Below, one piece after another: positions 34,643-42,275 of a stretch of 64,000 nucleotides of DNA. Under the pieces are notes generated by a model. The model did no database searches. It had not been told where the DNA came from and worked only from the letters and a program-made list of their open reading frames with translations. The position numbers were made by a program, and so were the translations under genes. Source of the stretch: Pseudodesulfovibrio senegalensis (GTDB lineage: Bacteria > Desulfobacterota > Desulfovibrionia > Desulfovibrionales > Desulfovibrionaceae); the NCBI RefSeq assembly GCF_008830225.1, contig NZ_WAIE01000007.1, forward strand, positions 1 through 64,000, given 5' to 3'. Each line of letters starts with the position of its first letter. Positions within the stretch are counted from its first letter, which is position 1.

Positions 34643-35317
34643 TCAGTCCGGCAGTACCAGTTGTGAAAATGCCTGCATGCATTGCTCTGTCAGCTGTTCC
34701 GCCTCCCGGGAATGGCCGGCCTTCAGGGCGTTGAACAGCTCCACATGATAGGCGAACAGGGAATCGGCCTGCACTTCGGAAAGGCCGGTCCCGGCATGTT
34801 CCAGATTTTTGGCTGCCGCAAAGAGTTCCTTGAGCAGCAGGATGAGATAGTCGTTGCCGGAAACTTCGGCCAGAATCCGGAAAAAGGAAACGTATTCACA
34901 GCTGACCGCGCTGATATCGAAGTTGACGATAGCCTCGCCGAGTTTGGCCGTGGATGCCTCCAGCTTGGCAATGTCCGCAAGGCTCAGGTGCACCGACTCG
35001 GTTCGGGCGAGTTTTGGGGCAACAAAGGAGAGGGTTTCCAGCAATTGGCGCGTTGCGGCGGACGAGTGCCTGTTGCGCAGCATTTCCCAGTTGACCCGGC
35101 CTTCCTTGCTTTTCAGGTAGCATCCGCTTTTTTGGCGGATTTCCACATAGCCCATGGTCTCGAGGTTGCACAGCACTTCGCGGATGGTGTTTCGGCTGGT
35201 GTCGAACATGGTTGCAAGTCGACGTTCTCCGGGAAGTCTGTCACCCACGGAAAAGGATGCCTGTTTGAACATGGTGGTCATTTTCTGACACAGGATGGGT
35301 CGTTGCGTGTGTCTCAT
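34643..35317 (-). CDS. FadR-type GntR transcription regulator
   Basis: A 224-residue regulator. The N-terminal winged helix is recognisable (VGDRLPGERRLATMFDTSRN, TIREVLCNLETMGYVEIRQK). The C-terminal two thirds form an all-helical FCD-type effector domain ending AYHVELFNALKAGHSREAEQ. FCD-GntR proteins bind small organic acids and operators of the form TGGTNNNACCA. Exactly such a site lies 3 bases upstream of this start, with two more in the 270 bp upstream. Autoregulation and control of the eight genes downstream are likely. Confidence 0.92.
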   Translation of the reverse strand: MRHTQRPILCQKMTTMFKQASFSVGDRLPGERRLATMFDTSRNTIREVLCNLETMGYVEIRQKSGCYLKSKEGRVNWEMLRNRHSSAATRQLLETLSFVAPKLARTESVHLSLADIAKLEASTAKLGEAIVNFDISAVSCEYVSFFRILAEVSGNDYLILLLKELFAAAKNLEHAGTGLSEVQADSLFAYHVELFNALKAGHSREAEQLTEQCMQAFSQLVLPD

Positions 35318-35319
35318 AG

Positions 35320-35332
35320 CTGGTCCAACCAG
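35320..35332 (-). promoter_or_regulatory. GntR operator O1 (next to gntR start)
   Basis: CTGGTCCAACCAG is a 5-bp inverted repeat CTGGT-N3-ACCAG, the FadR/PdhR-type operator form. It sits 3 bases before the gntR start codon, where a bound repressor would block transcription or initiation. Confidence 0.8.
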
Positions 35333-35423
35333 ATTTGCATGGTTTTTTGTTCAGGTTGATTTTTTCTGTTTTTATGGAGTTGAAAGGGGGTGGGCAAGTC
35401 TTTCGAGAAAAAAAGAACATAAA

Positions 35424-35436
35424 CTGGTCCAACCAG
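35424..35436 (-). promoter_or_regulatory. GntR operator O2
   Basis: A second copy, identical over 13 bases to O1, 107 bp upstream of the gntR start codon in the presumed promoter region. Confidence 0.8.
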
Positions 35437-35537
35437 AATGGGGTGGTGTGGATGGGGTTGTTGAGCCTGTTTGTAATAATTACTAATAAAAACAAAATGT
35501 TGTAGTGCTGGATGGTCCTGTTTGCGGACGGAGAACG

Positions 35538-35574
35538 AAAAAAAGGCACGTTCCCGCTAGGGATGCGTGCCTTT
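35538..35574 (-). terminator. Terminator of the PAS/GAF gene
   Basis: On the minus strand AAAGGCACG (35574-35566) pairs with CGTGCCTTT (35550-35542) around an inner TCCC/GGGA stem and is followed by a run of T. It lies 28 bp beyond the stop at 35602. Confidence 0.8.
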
Positions 35575-35588
35575 GGCGAGTTTTCGTA

Positions 35589-35601
35589 GTGGTTGGACCA
35601 G
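35589..35601 (+). promoter_or_regulatory. GntR operator O3
   Basis: GTGGTTGGACCAG is the reverse complement of the O1/O2 sequence with one outer mismatch; TGGT-N3-ACCA is intact. It abuts the stop codon of the PAS/GAF gene, upstream of its terminator. A third site allows DNA looping with O1 and O2. Confidence 0.65.
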
Positions 35602-36882
35602 CTATGCGCCTGGTTTCTTCCTGCAGCGGGTCAGGTTGGACAGAAAATCCGGGTACAGGCCCTTGAGCGGAGCATCCGCATCAGGATCATAGCTGCCGCC
35701 GGAGCTGGAACAGAATATGAGCACGTCGGTCAGAACGCCGTCCGTGAAGAAGGGATGCGCATAATAGGATTGAATGCCGCGGGGGATGAACAGCGCCCAG
35801 TCGATGGGCTTGATGCTTTTGGAGGTCTCCATGACCACGTGTCTGTCCAGGTTGAAGCGTACGATATTTTCGGCAATGGAGCCTTCGTAAGGGTGAGTAC
35901 GGTTTTCGGGGACGGTTTCAAAGGGTTCACCGATGCCGGTGACGGCCACTTCGTTTTTGTCGATGGATATATGCGAGAGCATGATGCCGCTGGTGGGTGA
36001 CGATTCCGGGAGCGCGTCGAGCATTGCGGCCAGCAGTTCCTTGACGGTTTTGCTTTTTTTCATGGCCGTCCGTACTGTTTTGCTCGGCACGCTCTCGTTG
36101 CCGCGTACCGGAACTCCCTTGCAGGCCGTGCAGTTGTTGCGATGCACCAGCGTCACCCAGAGCAGTTTCTGTTCATTGCGGGAAACAGCCTTGATTCGTG
36201 CCGTACATTGGTGGGCCCTGCCTATTTTGTCCCGCACGTTGAGTTCGCCAGTCCAGTTGTCCGAGAAAATCAGATTCTCGTATATCTCGAACATTTTGTT
36301 TTCGGCATTGTCGCCGAATAATTGCCGGGTATCCAGTTTGGTTATCTGTGTTTTGTCGTATTGAAGAAGCTTGCGCGCAGCCGCGTTGGCCATGAAGACG
36401 GTTCGGTCGTCAAAGCTGATCAGCAGGGCCGGATCTTCCTGGATTTCAAGCCTGTCGCAGAGCGGTGGGCGTCCTTCCGAGGAAAGGATGCTGGAAACCT
36501 GGTGGGATATGTCCATGAGCAGGCCGATGGAACAGGTGGGACACTCCGGGTCCGGCATGGCCATCATTTTGAACCATCCATAGGAGTCGTTTTCAAGGCG
36601 CATGCGGAACATGCAGGCGCAGGCTTTGCGGTTTCTGATTTGCCGGTAGCAGGACTCGAAGTCGGCCCTGTCTTCGGCCTGGATCATGTGGCGTGCCTGC
36701 TGCGGGTTTTGCAGCACGGCCTTTGCCCGCTCCCCGAGAGAGGGGATGGCGTGTGTGTTCAGAAAGGTGATTTCATTGCCCACGATGTCGATACGCCAGA
36801 CCAGTCCGGGCAGCAGGGCAAGGTAGCCGGACAGGTATTCGTCAATGGATTTGATGGTATGTTCGTTGCCTTTGTCGGGCAT
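35602..36882 (-). CDS. Cytoplasmic PAS-PAS-GAF-like sensor protein, cysteine-rich
   Basis: A 426-residue soluble protein without output domain. A first PAS-like region (about 15-130) includes LPGLVWRIDIVGNEITFLNT. A second (about 150-265) includes LLISFDDRTVFMANAAARKL and a LWVTLVHRNN end. A GAF-like region (about 300-410) ends in VLTDVLIFCSSSGGSYDPD. Short Cys pairs are conspicuous: CAC, CPTC and CTAC. They could bind a metal or sense redox state, but this is inference. No membrane segment and no kinase, cyclase or DNA-binding domain is seen. It lies upstream of the GntR unit in the same direction but has its own terminator. Confidence 0.75.
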   Translation of the reverse strand: MPDKGNEHTIKSIDEYLSGYLALLPGLVWRIDIVGNEITFLNTHAIPSLGERAKAVLQNPQQARHMIQAEDRADFESCYRQIRNRKACACMFRMRLENDSYGWFKMMAMPDPECPTCSIGLLMDISHQVSSILSSEGRPPLCDRLEIQEDPALLISFDDRTVFMANAAARKLLQYDKTQITKLDTRQLFGDNAENKMFEIYENLIFSDNWTGELNVRDKIGRAHQCTARIKAVSRNEQKLLWVTLVHRNNCTACKGVPVRGNESVPSKTVRTAMKKSKTVKELLAAMLDALPESSPTSGIMLSHISIDKNEVAVTGIGEPFETVPENRTHPYEGSIAENIVRFNLDRHVVMETSKSIKPIDWALFIPRGIQSYYAHPFFTDGVLTDVLIFCSSSGGSYDPDADAPLKGLYPDFLSNLTRCRKKPGA

Positions 36883-37074
36883 TCATGATTCCTTTTTCGC
36901 TTTTTTTGTTGCCGAACCCGTGAATGATAGCCTCCGATCTGTTGTAATGGCAAATGTCGGCCAGGGCGTTGCGCCGGGATGGTACGGTTATGGGATTGTT
37001 TTGGAACAGGCGGACCTTGTAGGTCCATCGCGATGGACTTGCAACTGTTTTGGTTTTTCCTGTTCAGGCTGTTG

Positions 37075-37740
37075 TCATGAGGGTGAGTAGAAATATTTGC
37101 CGAGGCCCACCGTGAAGATGATGCATCCGTACAGGGCATGTTCGATGGAGGCCATGAGCAGCGAGCCGGTTTTCACGTATACGCGTGCAAAAAGATAGCC
37201 TGCCGGGATGGTCAGCGCCACAGCCAGCCAATTGCCGAAGATGATGTGCAGGAAGGCGAAGGCGAGGATGCTGGCCCACATGGTGGCTGTTTCGGATTTC
37301 AAAATGGGTCGGTAGCGGTGGAACAGAAAGGCTCGGTAGATGAGTTCCTGGGGATAGGCGGAAACAAGCGGATACAGGATCATGACGGCCAGCCATAACA
37401 GTGGCTTTTGCCGGGGAAAGCCGAAGAGTTGAGCCGGTTCCATGGCCATGACCAGCAGCCCTGCGCCAAGGGCCACGAGGCAGGCTCGCAGGAGCATCGC
37501 CCGGATTTCCTGTCTGTTGCCGGAGATGCCGTTCAGCAGCTCTGTTTTGTCGTAGTGTTTGTTTTTTAGCAGGTAGCCGAGGCAGCCGAGAAAGATGGCC
37601 AGAAGCAGGGGGATTCTGGGCAGCGGGATGATTCCTGTGGCATAGGCGACCGGAACGAGTCCGAAAAGGGAAAGGAATTCAAGCCAAAGAAAGTTGTTTG
37701 CGGCCGTATCGCCGTGGGGAGGAGAGCCTTTGTTTGTCAT
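37075..37740 (-). CDS. CPBP family intramembrane glutamic endopeptidase
   Basis: A 221-residue protein with about seven membrane segments. The CPBP (Abi, CAAX-like) motifs are present: QELIYRAFLFHR, AFAFLHIIFGNW and a C-terminal SIEHALYG. The first Glu of the usual EExxxR is Gln here, as in many family members. Bacterial CPBP proteins include prenyl-protein-type proteases and bacteriocin self-immunity proteins; no bacteriocin gene is near. Both flanks are non-coding stretches of about 190 bp in which I see no further feature. It diverges from thiM. Confidence 0.85.
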   Translation of the reverse strand: MTNKGSPPHGDTAANNFLWLEFLSLFGLVPVAYATGIIPLPRIPLLLAIFLGCLGYLLKNKHYDKTELLNGISGNRQEIRAMLLRACLVALGAGLLVMAMEPAQLFGFPRQKPLLWLAVMILYPLVSAYPQELIYRAFLFHRYRPILKSETATMWASILAFAFLHIIFGNWLAVALTIPAGYLFARVYVKTGSLLMASIEHALYGCIIFTVGLGKYFYSPS

Positions 37741-37929
37741 GATTGTTTCCGTGCTTGTATCACCAGTATATTCTCCAGTGTGTTACCGGTCCATGTCTGT
37801 TCTGTTGCGAACATGCTGCCTGTTTTTTTCGCGGACGGCATGAATTGATTCTTGTTCGGCAAACAGGTAGTTTTATTCTATACACCACGGCAAATTCTTT
37901 TCATTCAATCAAGTATATTCGGGAGAACC

Positions 37930-38730
37930 ATGATAACCCTTGAAAGCGTCGTCACTGATCTGGACAGGCTTCGCGCGGCCAAGCCCCTTGTGACCAACAT
38001 CACCAACTACGTTGTCACCAATTCCACGGCCAATGCTCTGTTGGCTGTGGGTGCTTCGCCCATAATGACCCATGCGGTCGAGGAGGTCGAAGACCTTATG
38101 GGTTTCAGCAACGCGTTGGTCATCAACCTCGGCACCGTGGCCCGCACATACCTTGAGGCCATGCCCGTGGCTTGGGCCGCTGCCAATAAAAACGGCGTTC
38201 CCGTGGTGCTGGACCCGGTTGGTGCCGGGGCTTCACGGGTGCGCACCGAGCAGCCGGTCATGATGCTGGAAAAATACCAGCCCGCCATCATTCGCGGCAA
38301 CGCCTCCGAGATCATGACCCTGGCCGGTGAGTCCGGCGGGGCCAAGGGGGTGGACAGTACACACGGAGCGGATGCCGCGGAGATGGCTGCCCGGAATCTC
38401 GCCGCAGCCAATAAATGTACGGTTGTGGTCAGCGGCGAAGTGGATATCGTCACGGACGGAGAGCGGCTGGTGCGCATCCATGGCGGCAGCGATATGATGC
38501 CGCTGGTTACAGGACTTGGATGCACGTGCAGCGCACTGTGCGGGGCGTTTGCGGGCGTGAATCCGGACGGATTCGAAGCTGCGGCGCATGCCATGGCCGT
38601 TATGAACGCGGCCGGTGCCGTTGCCGCTTCCAAGGCGCAGGGGCCGGGCACGCTGCAACTGCATTTGTATGACACCCTGTACGTTCTTGACGCGGGAATG
38701 ATCGAAAAGAACATGCGTCTGGAGTCCTGA
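37930..38730 (+). CDS. thiM: Hydroxyethylthiazole kinase
   Basis: ThiM phosphorylates the thiazole alcohol of thiamine for salvage. The 266-residue product has the family blocks KPLVTNITNYVVTNSTANAL (about 20-39), GASPIMTHAVEEVEDL, VVLDPVGAGASRVRTE and the C-terminal PLVTGLGCTCSALCGAFAGV with the catalytic Cys region. CGGGAG precedes ATG 37930, so the open frame from 37852 is not used. The stop overlaps the thiE start by one base. I see no THI-box in the leader. Confidence 0.96.
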   Translation: MITLESVVTDLDRLRAAKPLVTNITNYVVTNSTANALLAVGASPIMTHAVEEVEDLMGFSNALVINLGTVARTYLEAMPVAWAAANKNGVPVVLDPVGAGASRVRTEQPVMMLEKYQPAIIRGNASEIMTLAGESGGAKGVDSTHGADAAEMAARNLAAANKCTVVVSGEVDIVTDGERLVRIHGGSDMMPLVTGLGCTCSALCGAFAGVNPDGFEAAAHAMAVMNAAGAVAASKAQGPGTLQLHLYDTLYVLDAGMIEKNMRLES

Positions 38731-39359
38731 TGCGTCCCGATTATTCCGTTTATCTGGTGACGGACCGTCCCTTGTGCGGCGGCCGTGCTCTCATGGAGGT
38801 CGTGGCGCAGGCCGTGCAGGGAGGCGTGACCATGGTTCAGTTGCGCGAAAAGCATGCGGATACGCGTGAATTCGTGGAATTGGCACAAGCCCTGCTGCGT
38901 GTGGTGCGGCCCGTCGGCGTTCCCTTGCTGATCAACGACCGCATTGACGTTGCCATGGCCGTGGGCGCGGACGGCGTGCATGTGGGCCAGCGAGACATGC
39001 CGTATGCGGATGCCCGGCGCATGCTCGGTTCCGAGGCCATTATCGGCCTGAGCGTGGAGAGTTTGGAACAGGCGCGCGAGGCCGAGCAGTGGGATGTGGA
39101 TTATTTCGGAGTCAGCCCGGTATTTGCCACCGGCACCAAGACGGACACGGGTGATCCGTGGGGGCTTGAGGGGCTGCGTTGCCTGCGCAGGGCCAGCACC
39201 AAGCCGCTTGTGGGTATTGGCGGGTTGGGGCCAAGCAATGCAGAAGATGTGCTTCGGGCCGGAGCGGACGGCATTGCCGTGGTTTCGGCCATTTGCGGAG
39301 CATGCGACCCGGTTGCTGCCGCGGCCGAGCTGCGCCGGGCCGTTAGTGCCGCCTCATGA
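38730..39359 (+). CDS. thiE: Thiamine-phosphate synthase
   Basis: ThiE joins the pyrimidine and thiazole halves of thiamine. The 209-residue product has a TIM-barrel pattern: YSVYLVTDR at the start, GGVTMVQLREKHADTREFVE, LLINDRIDVAMAVGADGVHV with GQRDMP, IIGLSVESLEQAREAE, FATGTKTDTG, and PLVGIGGLGPSNAEDVLRAG at the phosphate site. It overlaps thiM by one base, so the two form a salvage pair. Confidence 0.96.
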   Translation: MRPDYSVYLVTDRPLCGGRALMEVVAQAVQGGVTMVQLREKHADTREFVELAQALLRVVRPVGVPLLINDRIDVAMAVGADGVHVGQRDMPYADARRMLGSEAIIGLSVESLEQAREAEQWDVDYFGVSPVFATGTKTDTGDPWGLEGLRCLRRASTKPLVGIGGLGPSNAEDVLRAGADGIAVVSAICGACDPVAAAAELRRAVSAAS

Positions 39360-39474
39360 TTCGTGTGTTGCTTGCGTCGGTTTCGCGGTTTGCGGTATGT
39401 GGGTAAATGGATATTTTCTTGCATGATATTTTCGTGTTGAGAAAATGCTGCAACTTTTTCCCCCTGGTGGAGGC

Positions 39475-40473
39475 ATGACCGGATTTCATCCCAAGACGGA
39501 TTTTTTGTTCAATGTACAGAACACGTTTGCACACGGCAGCGGCAGGCTGGATGTGGTGCAGGTCTTTGGGCTTATCCTTCTTGTGGTTGCACCTGTCGTC
39601 ATTCTTTCCGCGCTTTGGTACTACCGACGTTTCCTGTGGTTTCTTCTGGTTCGTTCCTTTACTCGGCTCGTGTTTTTCCGCCGGCAGGGAGTCATTGAGA
39701 ATTACCTGGTCTCACGCGGGGTGGTGGTCGAGGTTATTTTGTTGGAAGAAGGCCGTCTTGGCCGGCAGCTATGCTATGCCCGAATTGAATCCGTATTCGG
39801 TGGCCGCATGGAGTTGCAGGTGGTTAAGGCAGACCCCACCCGGCTTGATCTCAAGGGAAGGCGGGTGATCTGTTTTGTCAAACAGTTCAGTCTGTCCGGC
39901 AAGAAGTTTAATTCTTTTGTCACCTATGTCCGGGATTTCGAGCGCAAGGGAACCGTGCTCAAGGGTGTGCATTTGCTCACGCCCATGCGCTACCGTTTTA
40001 CCATTCGGCGCAAGCATGTGCGCAAGAAGATCAACCGGCCCGACGTGGTACGCGTCAAGGTGTGGGATATCGCAAAGCGGCGGAATTTTACTTCCCGGCG
40101 GCCGGACATCTACACGGTAAGTGATCCTTCACGCTATCAGGGCCGGCCTTTTTTGACCGTGGGCAACATTTCACCCGGTGGCATTCGGCTGTTTGTGCAT
40201 AACCCGGCCAAGAGATTGCCGTTGCTGGCCATCAATGAACCGCTGGTCATGCGTGTCAGCATAAAAGACCCGGCCACGCGTCAGTTTTTTTTCGTGACCG
40301 TGATCGGCACGATTCGAAGCCGCAACTCCAAGGAGAAGGGCGTGCTTGGTTTGGGGATTCAATTCACGTCGCAGGGAGAAAGCATGGGCGACGGTTCAGG
40401 GCGCATACAGTGGAAGCGGGTTGTCGACGGTGTTCCCGCTTTGGAGCGGTTTCTGGCAAAGTTCAGCAAGTAG
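39475..40473 (+). CDS. Membrane-anchored PilZ-type protein
   Basis: A 332-residue protein with one N-terminal membrane segment (FGLILLVVAPVVILSALWYY, about residues 26-46). A beta-rich middle domain (about 75-165) resembles a YcgR-type N-domain. A C-terminal PilZ-like domain has the c-di-GMP contacts: basic MRYRFTIRRKHVRKKINR and NISPGGIRLFV (the (D/N)xSxxG element). TGGAGGC precedes ATG 39475. It may translate c-di-GMP levels into motility or envelope output; the flagellar genes are distant. A terminator hairpin follows. Confidence 0.72.
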   Translation: MTGFHPKTDFLFNVQNTFAHGSGRLDVVQVFGLILLVVAPVVILSALWYYRRFLWFLLVRSFTRLVFFRRQGVIENYLVSRGVVVEVILLEEGRLGRQLCYARIESVFGGRMELQVVKADPTRLDLKGRRVICFVKQFSLSGKKFNSFVTYVRDFERKGTVLKGVHLLTPMRYRFTIRRKHVRKKINRPDVVRVKVWDIAKRRNFTSRRPDIYTVSDPSRYQGRPFLTVGNISPGGIRLFVHNPAKRLPLLAINEPLVMRVSIKDPATRQFFFVTVIGTIRSRNSKEKGVLGLGIQFTSQGESMGDGSGRIQWKRVVDGVPALERFLAKFSK

Positions 40474-40476
40474 TGC

Positions 40477-40502
40477 AAGGCAGTCCGGGTACTGCCTTTT
40501 CA
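40477..40502 (+). terminator. Terminator after the PilZ gene
   Basis: GGCAGT (40479-40484) pairs with ACTGCC (40491-40496) and is followed by TTTTC. It lies between convergent PilZ and fur genes. Confidence 0.6.
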
Positions 40503-40504
40503 TA

Positions 40505-40942
40505 CTAGAGCTTTTTGTTCCTGCATTCCTCACAGATGCCGTACAGGTACATTTTGTGGCTGCAGAGTTTGAAACCGTGCTTCTCGGCGATTTCTTCCTG
40601 GCGTCTTTCAATGAGCGGATCCATGATTTCGATGTTTTTGCTGCAAACCGTGCAGATCAGGTGATCATGGTGTTCCTTTCCGTATGATGCTTCATAGCGT
40701 GTCACGCCGTCGGCAAAGTCGAGGGGCTCAACAATGTCTGCATCCACCAGCAATTTCAGTGTGCGATAGATGGTGGCCTGACCGACTGAGGCATCCTTTT
40801 TTTTGACCTTGGCGTAGAGCTCTTCCGAAGACAGATGTTCTTTTTGGTTGAGAATCGTTTCCAGAATCAGCCTGCGTTGCGGTGTGATCTTGAGGTTGTT
40901 GTCGGCCAGATAGTCAATGAATACGTCCTGTGGCATTTTCAT
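40505..40942 (-). CDS. Fur-family metalloregulator
   Basis: A 145-residue repressor. It has the winged helix (LKITPQRRLILETILNQKEH, GQATIYRTLKLLVDADIVEP) and metal ligands in GKEHHDHLICTVCSK and in the C-terminal CSHKMYLYGICEEC. Both CxxC pairs of the structural Zn site and the HHDH sensor cluster are present, so it could be Fur or PerR; the motifs seen do not separate them. It stands alone between convergent PilZ and a 240-bp region before tRNA-Ser(TGA). Confidence 0.93.
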   Translation of the reverse strand: MKMPQDVFIDYLADNNLKITPQRRLILETILNQKEHLSSEELYAKVKKKDASVGQATIYRTLKLLVDADIVEPLDFADGVTRYEASYGKEHHDHLICTVCSKNIEIMDPLIERRQEEIAEKHGFKLCSHKMYLYGICEECRNKKL

Positions 40943-41183
40943 ATGGCATGTTCCCGGTTTATGTGTGTCGATTTTTTACAGATACGGTATGTGTTTTTCT
41001 GTGTCAATGAATTGCAGTATCATTTTCATTTGCTTGGCGGGACGAGGAAGGAACAGGTTGTCGAGCTATTAGTTGCGTTTGATTTTCAATTGATTTTTCT
41101 GTTGATGCCCGTTTTGGGCAGAATAATCCGGTGCAGGGTTGACAGGGGCGGCTTTCTGTACAAAGTATTTCACCCTGCATTGC

Positions 41184-41275
41184 GGCGGGATGTCCGAGTC
41201 CGGCTTAAGGAGGCGGTCTTGAAAACCGTTGACCCTTCACGGGGTCCGTGGGTTCGAATCCTACTCCCGCCGCCA
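41184..41275 (+). tRNA. tRNA-Ser (anticodon TGA)
   Basis: A 92-nt tRNA with a long variable arm. The acceptor is GGCGGGA/TCCCGCC followed by GCCA. The anticodon loop CTTGAAA (anticodon TGA) lies between GCGGT and ACCGT. The extra arm is TTGACCCTTCACGGGGTCC and the T arm GTGGGTTCGAATCCTAC. A terminator follows directly. No att repeat of this tRNA was seen in the window. Confidence 0.96.
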
Positions 41276-41289
41276 TTTGACGATTCAAG

Positions 41290-41319
41290 GCCGCACGACC
41301 ATATGGTCGTGCGGCTTTT
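41290..41319 (+). terminator. Terminator after tRNA-Ser(TGA)
   Basis: A perfect 26-bp palindrome (41290-41315; halves GCCGCACGACCAT and its complement) followed by TTTTC. Confidence 0.85.
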
Positions 41320-41320
41320 C

Positions 41321-41638
41321 TTATTGTTTCAGGAAGCGCTGATTCTCTTTAACGAGGCGTTTTCGGACAATGTCCTGTTGGTCGGTCGGAAATCCCATGC
41401 GGAGCATGTGGGCCATTGCATTGTCGAGCAGCGAATCGAAAAAGCGCTGCTTTCCGGCGGCCGATTGTGTCGCCACTTCTTCCCACTTGCCGAATCCGGT
41501 GACCTTGAGCGCCTCGGTTATGCCGAAGCGGAACGAACCCTTGACCGAAAGTTTGCTCAGCTCCGGGCAGGCTGCAACGACGATGTCTGCCAGCGTATCG
41601 ATTTTCTGTTCCTGTTTCGTGTTTCCGCGTGACTGCAT
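41321..41638 (-). CDS. Unknown small protein (105 aa)
   Basis: A soluble basic-helical protein of unknown family. Notable blocks are TLADIVVAACPELSKLSVKG, TGFGKWEEVATQSAAGKQRF and a charged C-terminus. The GFGKWEE stretch faintly recalls short DNA-binding proteins, but this is not enough to name it. GAAACATCATG has AGGAGAAA upstream of the start at 41638, supporting translation. It lies between tRNA-Ser(TGA) and a palindrome-containing gap, a typical place for acquired genes. Confidence 0.65.
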   Translation of the reverse strand: MQSRGNTKQEQKIDTLADIVVAACPELSKLSVKGSFRFGITEALKVTGFGKWEEVATQSAAGKQRFFDSLLDNAMAHMLRMGFPTDQQDIVRKRLVKENQRFLKQ

Positions 41639-41777
41639 GATGTTTCTCCTTGTGAATGAGCGTGGTGAGTATCGATGGAGTCAGGCTATTTCAAGAAAGG
41701 GATCGATACATTGACGCATGTCAACACGTAACCGGAAGTGTGGGATACAATGCGGGGTGCGATGCCGGGGAGGGCAA

Positions 41778-41801
41778 CCCCGCTCCAAATTTGGAGCGGG
41801 G
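41778..41801. repeat. Perfect 24-bp palindrome
   Basis: CCCCGCTCCAAA and its exact reverse complement are adjacent, with no loop. No T-run follows on either strand, so it is not a standard terminator. It could be a protein binding site or part of a cruciform. Confidence 0.7.
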
Positions 41802-41834
41802 CAGACCTAGGTGATGGCGCTATTTCCGGCGTTG

Positions 41835-42122
41835 CTAGATAGTCAGGTTGTTGATGACGCCCATGCCCGCATACGAGCCGAGGACGTCTTTCTGAAACTG
41901 GTAGCTTTGGGCCATGCCGGTCTTGTCCGACCCGCTGCCCGAGTTCATGTAATCCAGGGTCTTGCTGACCAGTGCTCCCTCTGCGGACGCCTTGTCCACC
42001 GGAGCAGGACTGCTGCCGCTGTTATTCATGTAATCCAGTGTTTTGGTGACGACCTGGGCGCCAAAGGTCTGCTGATCCATGGCGTTGCCCAGAGAACTCG
42101 CCCCTATAGAGAGTTCGTTCAT
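41835..42122 (-). CDS. Small protein with repeated KTLDYMN motif, YjfB-like
   Basis: The 95-residue product starts MNELSIGASSLGNAMDQQTF and contains the same motif twice: VVTKTLDYMNNSGSS and LVSKTLDYMNSGSGS, about 29 residues apart. It ends YQFQKDVLGSYAGMGVINNL. The NAMDQQTFGAQVVTKTLDYM pattern resembles the YjfB family of putative motility proteins, with a duplicated core. The longer frame to 42224 overlaps the mazG terminator and lacks a ribosome binding site; the start used has GGGAGG nearby. No export signal is seen. Confidence 0.65.
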   Translation of the reverse strand: MNELSIGASSLGNAMDQQTFGAQVVTKTLDYMNNSGSSPAPVDKASAEGALVSKTLDYMNSGSGSDKTGMAQSYQFQKDVLGSYAGMGVINNLTI

Positions 42123-42204
42123 GGTCTTCCCTCCCGGTCGCAGGCCGGAAATAACGCCTATCCGTCCTATCGGCAGATTCTTGAAAAACTTTATCCCCGA
42201 CAGA

Positions 42205-42241
42205 GAAAAGGCCCGCGCGGTCATGATGTCGGGCGGGCCGT
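42205..42241 (-). terminator. Terminator of mazG
   Basis: On the minus strand GGCCCGCCCG pairs with CCGCGCGGGCC (one mismatch) around a short loop and is followed by TTTTCT. It lies 35 bp past the mazG stop. Confidence 0.7.
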
Positions 42242-42275
42242 ATTCGTGAGGTGGTGTTGCGGATGTTTAAAGGAC

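Noticed and set aside
37075-37740. Bacteriocin immunity role for the CPBP protein
   Set aside because: No bacteriocin precursor or transporter gene is nearby; the general protease family call is kept.
37741-37929. TPP riboswitch upstream of thiM
   Set aside because: No CUGAGA or other THI-box core was found in the leader.
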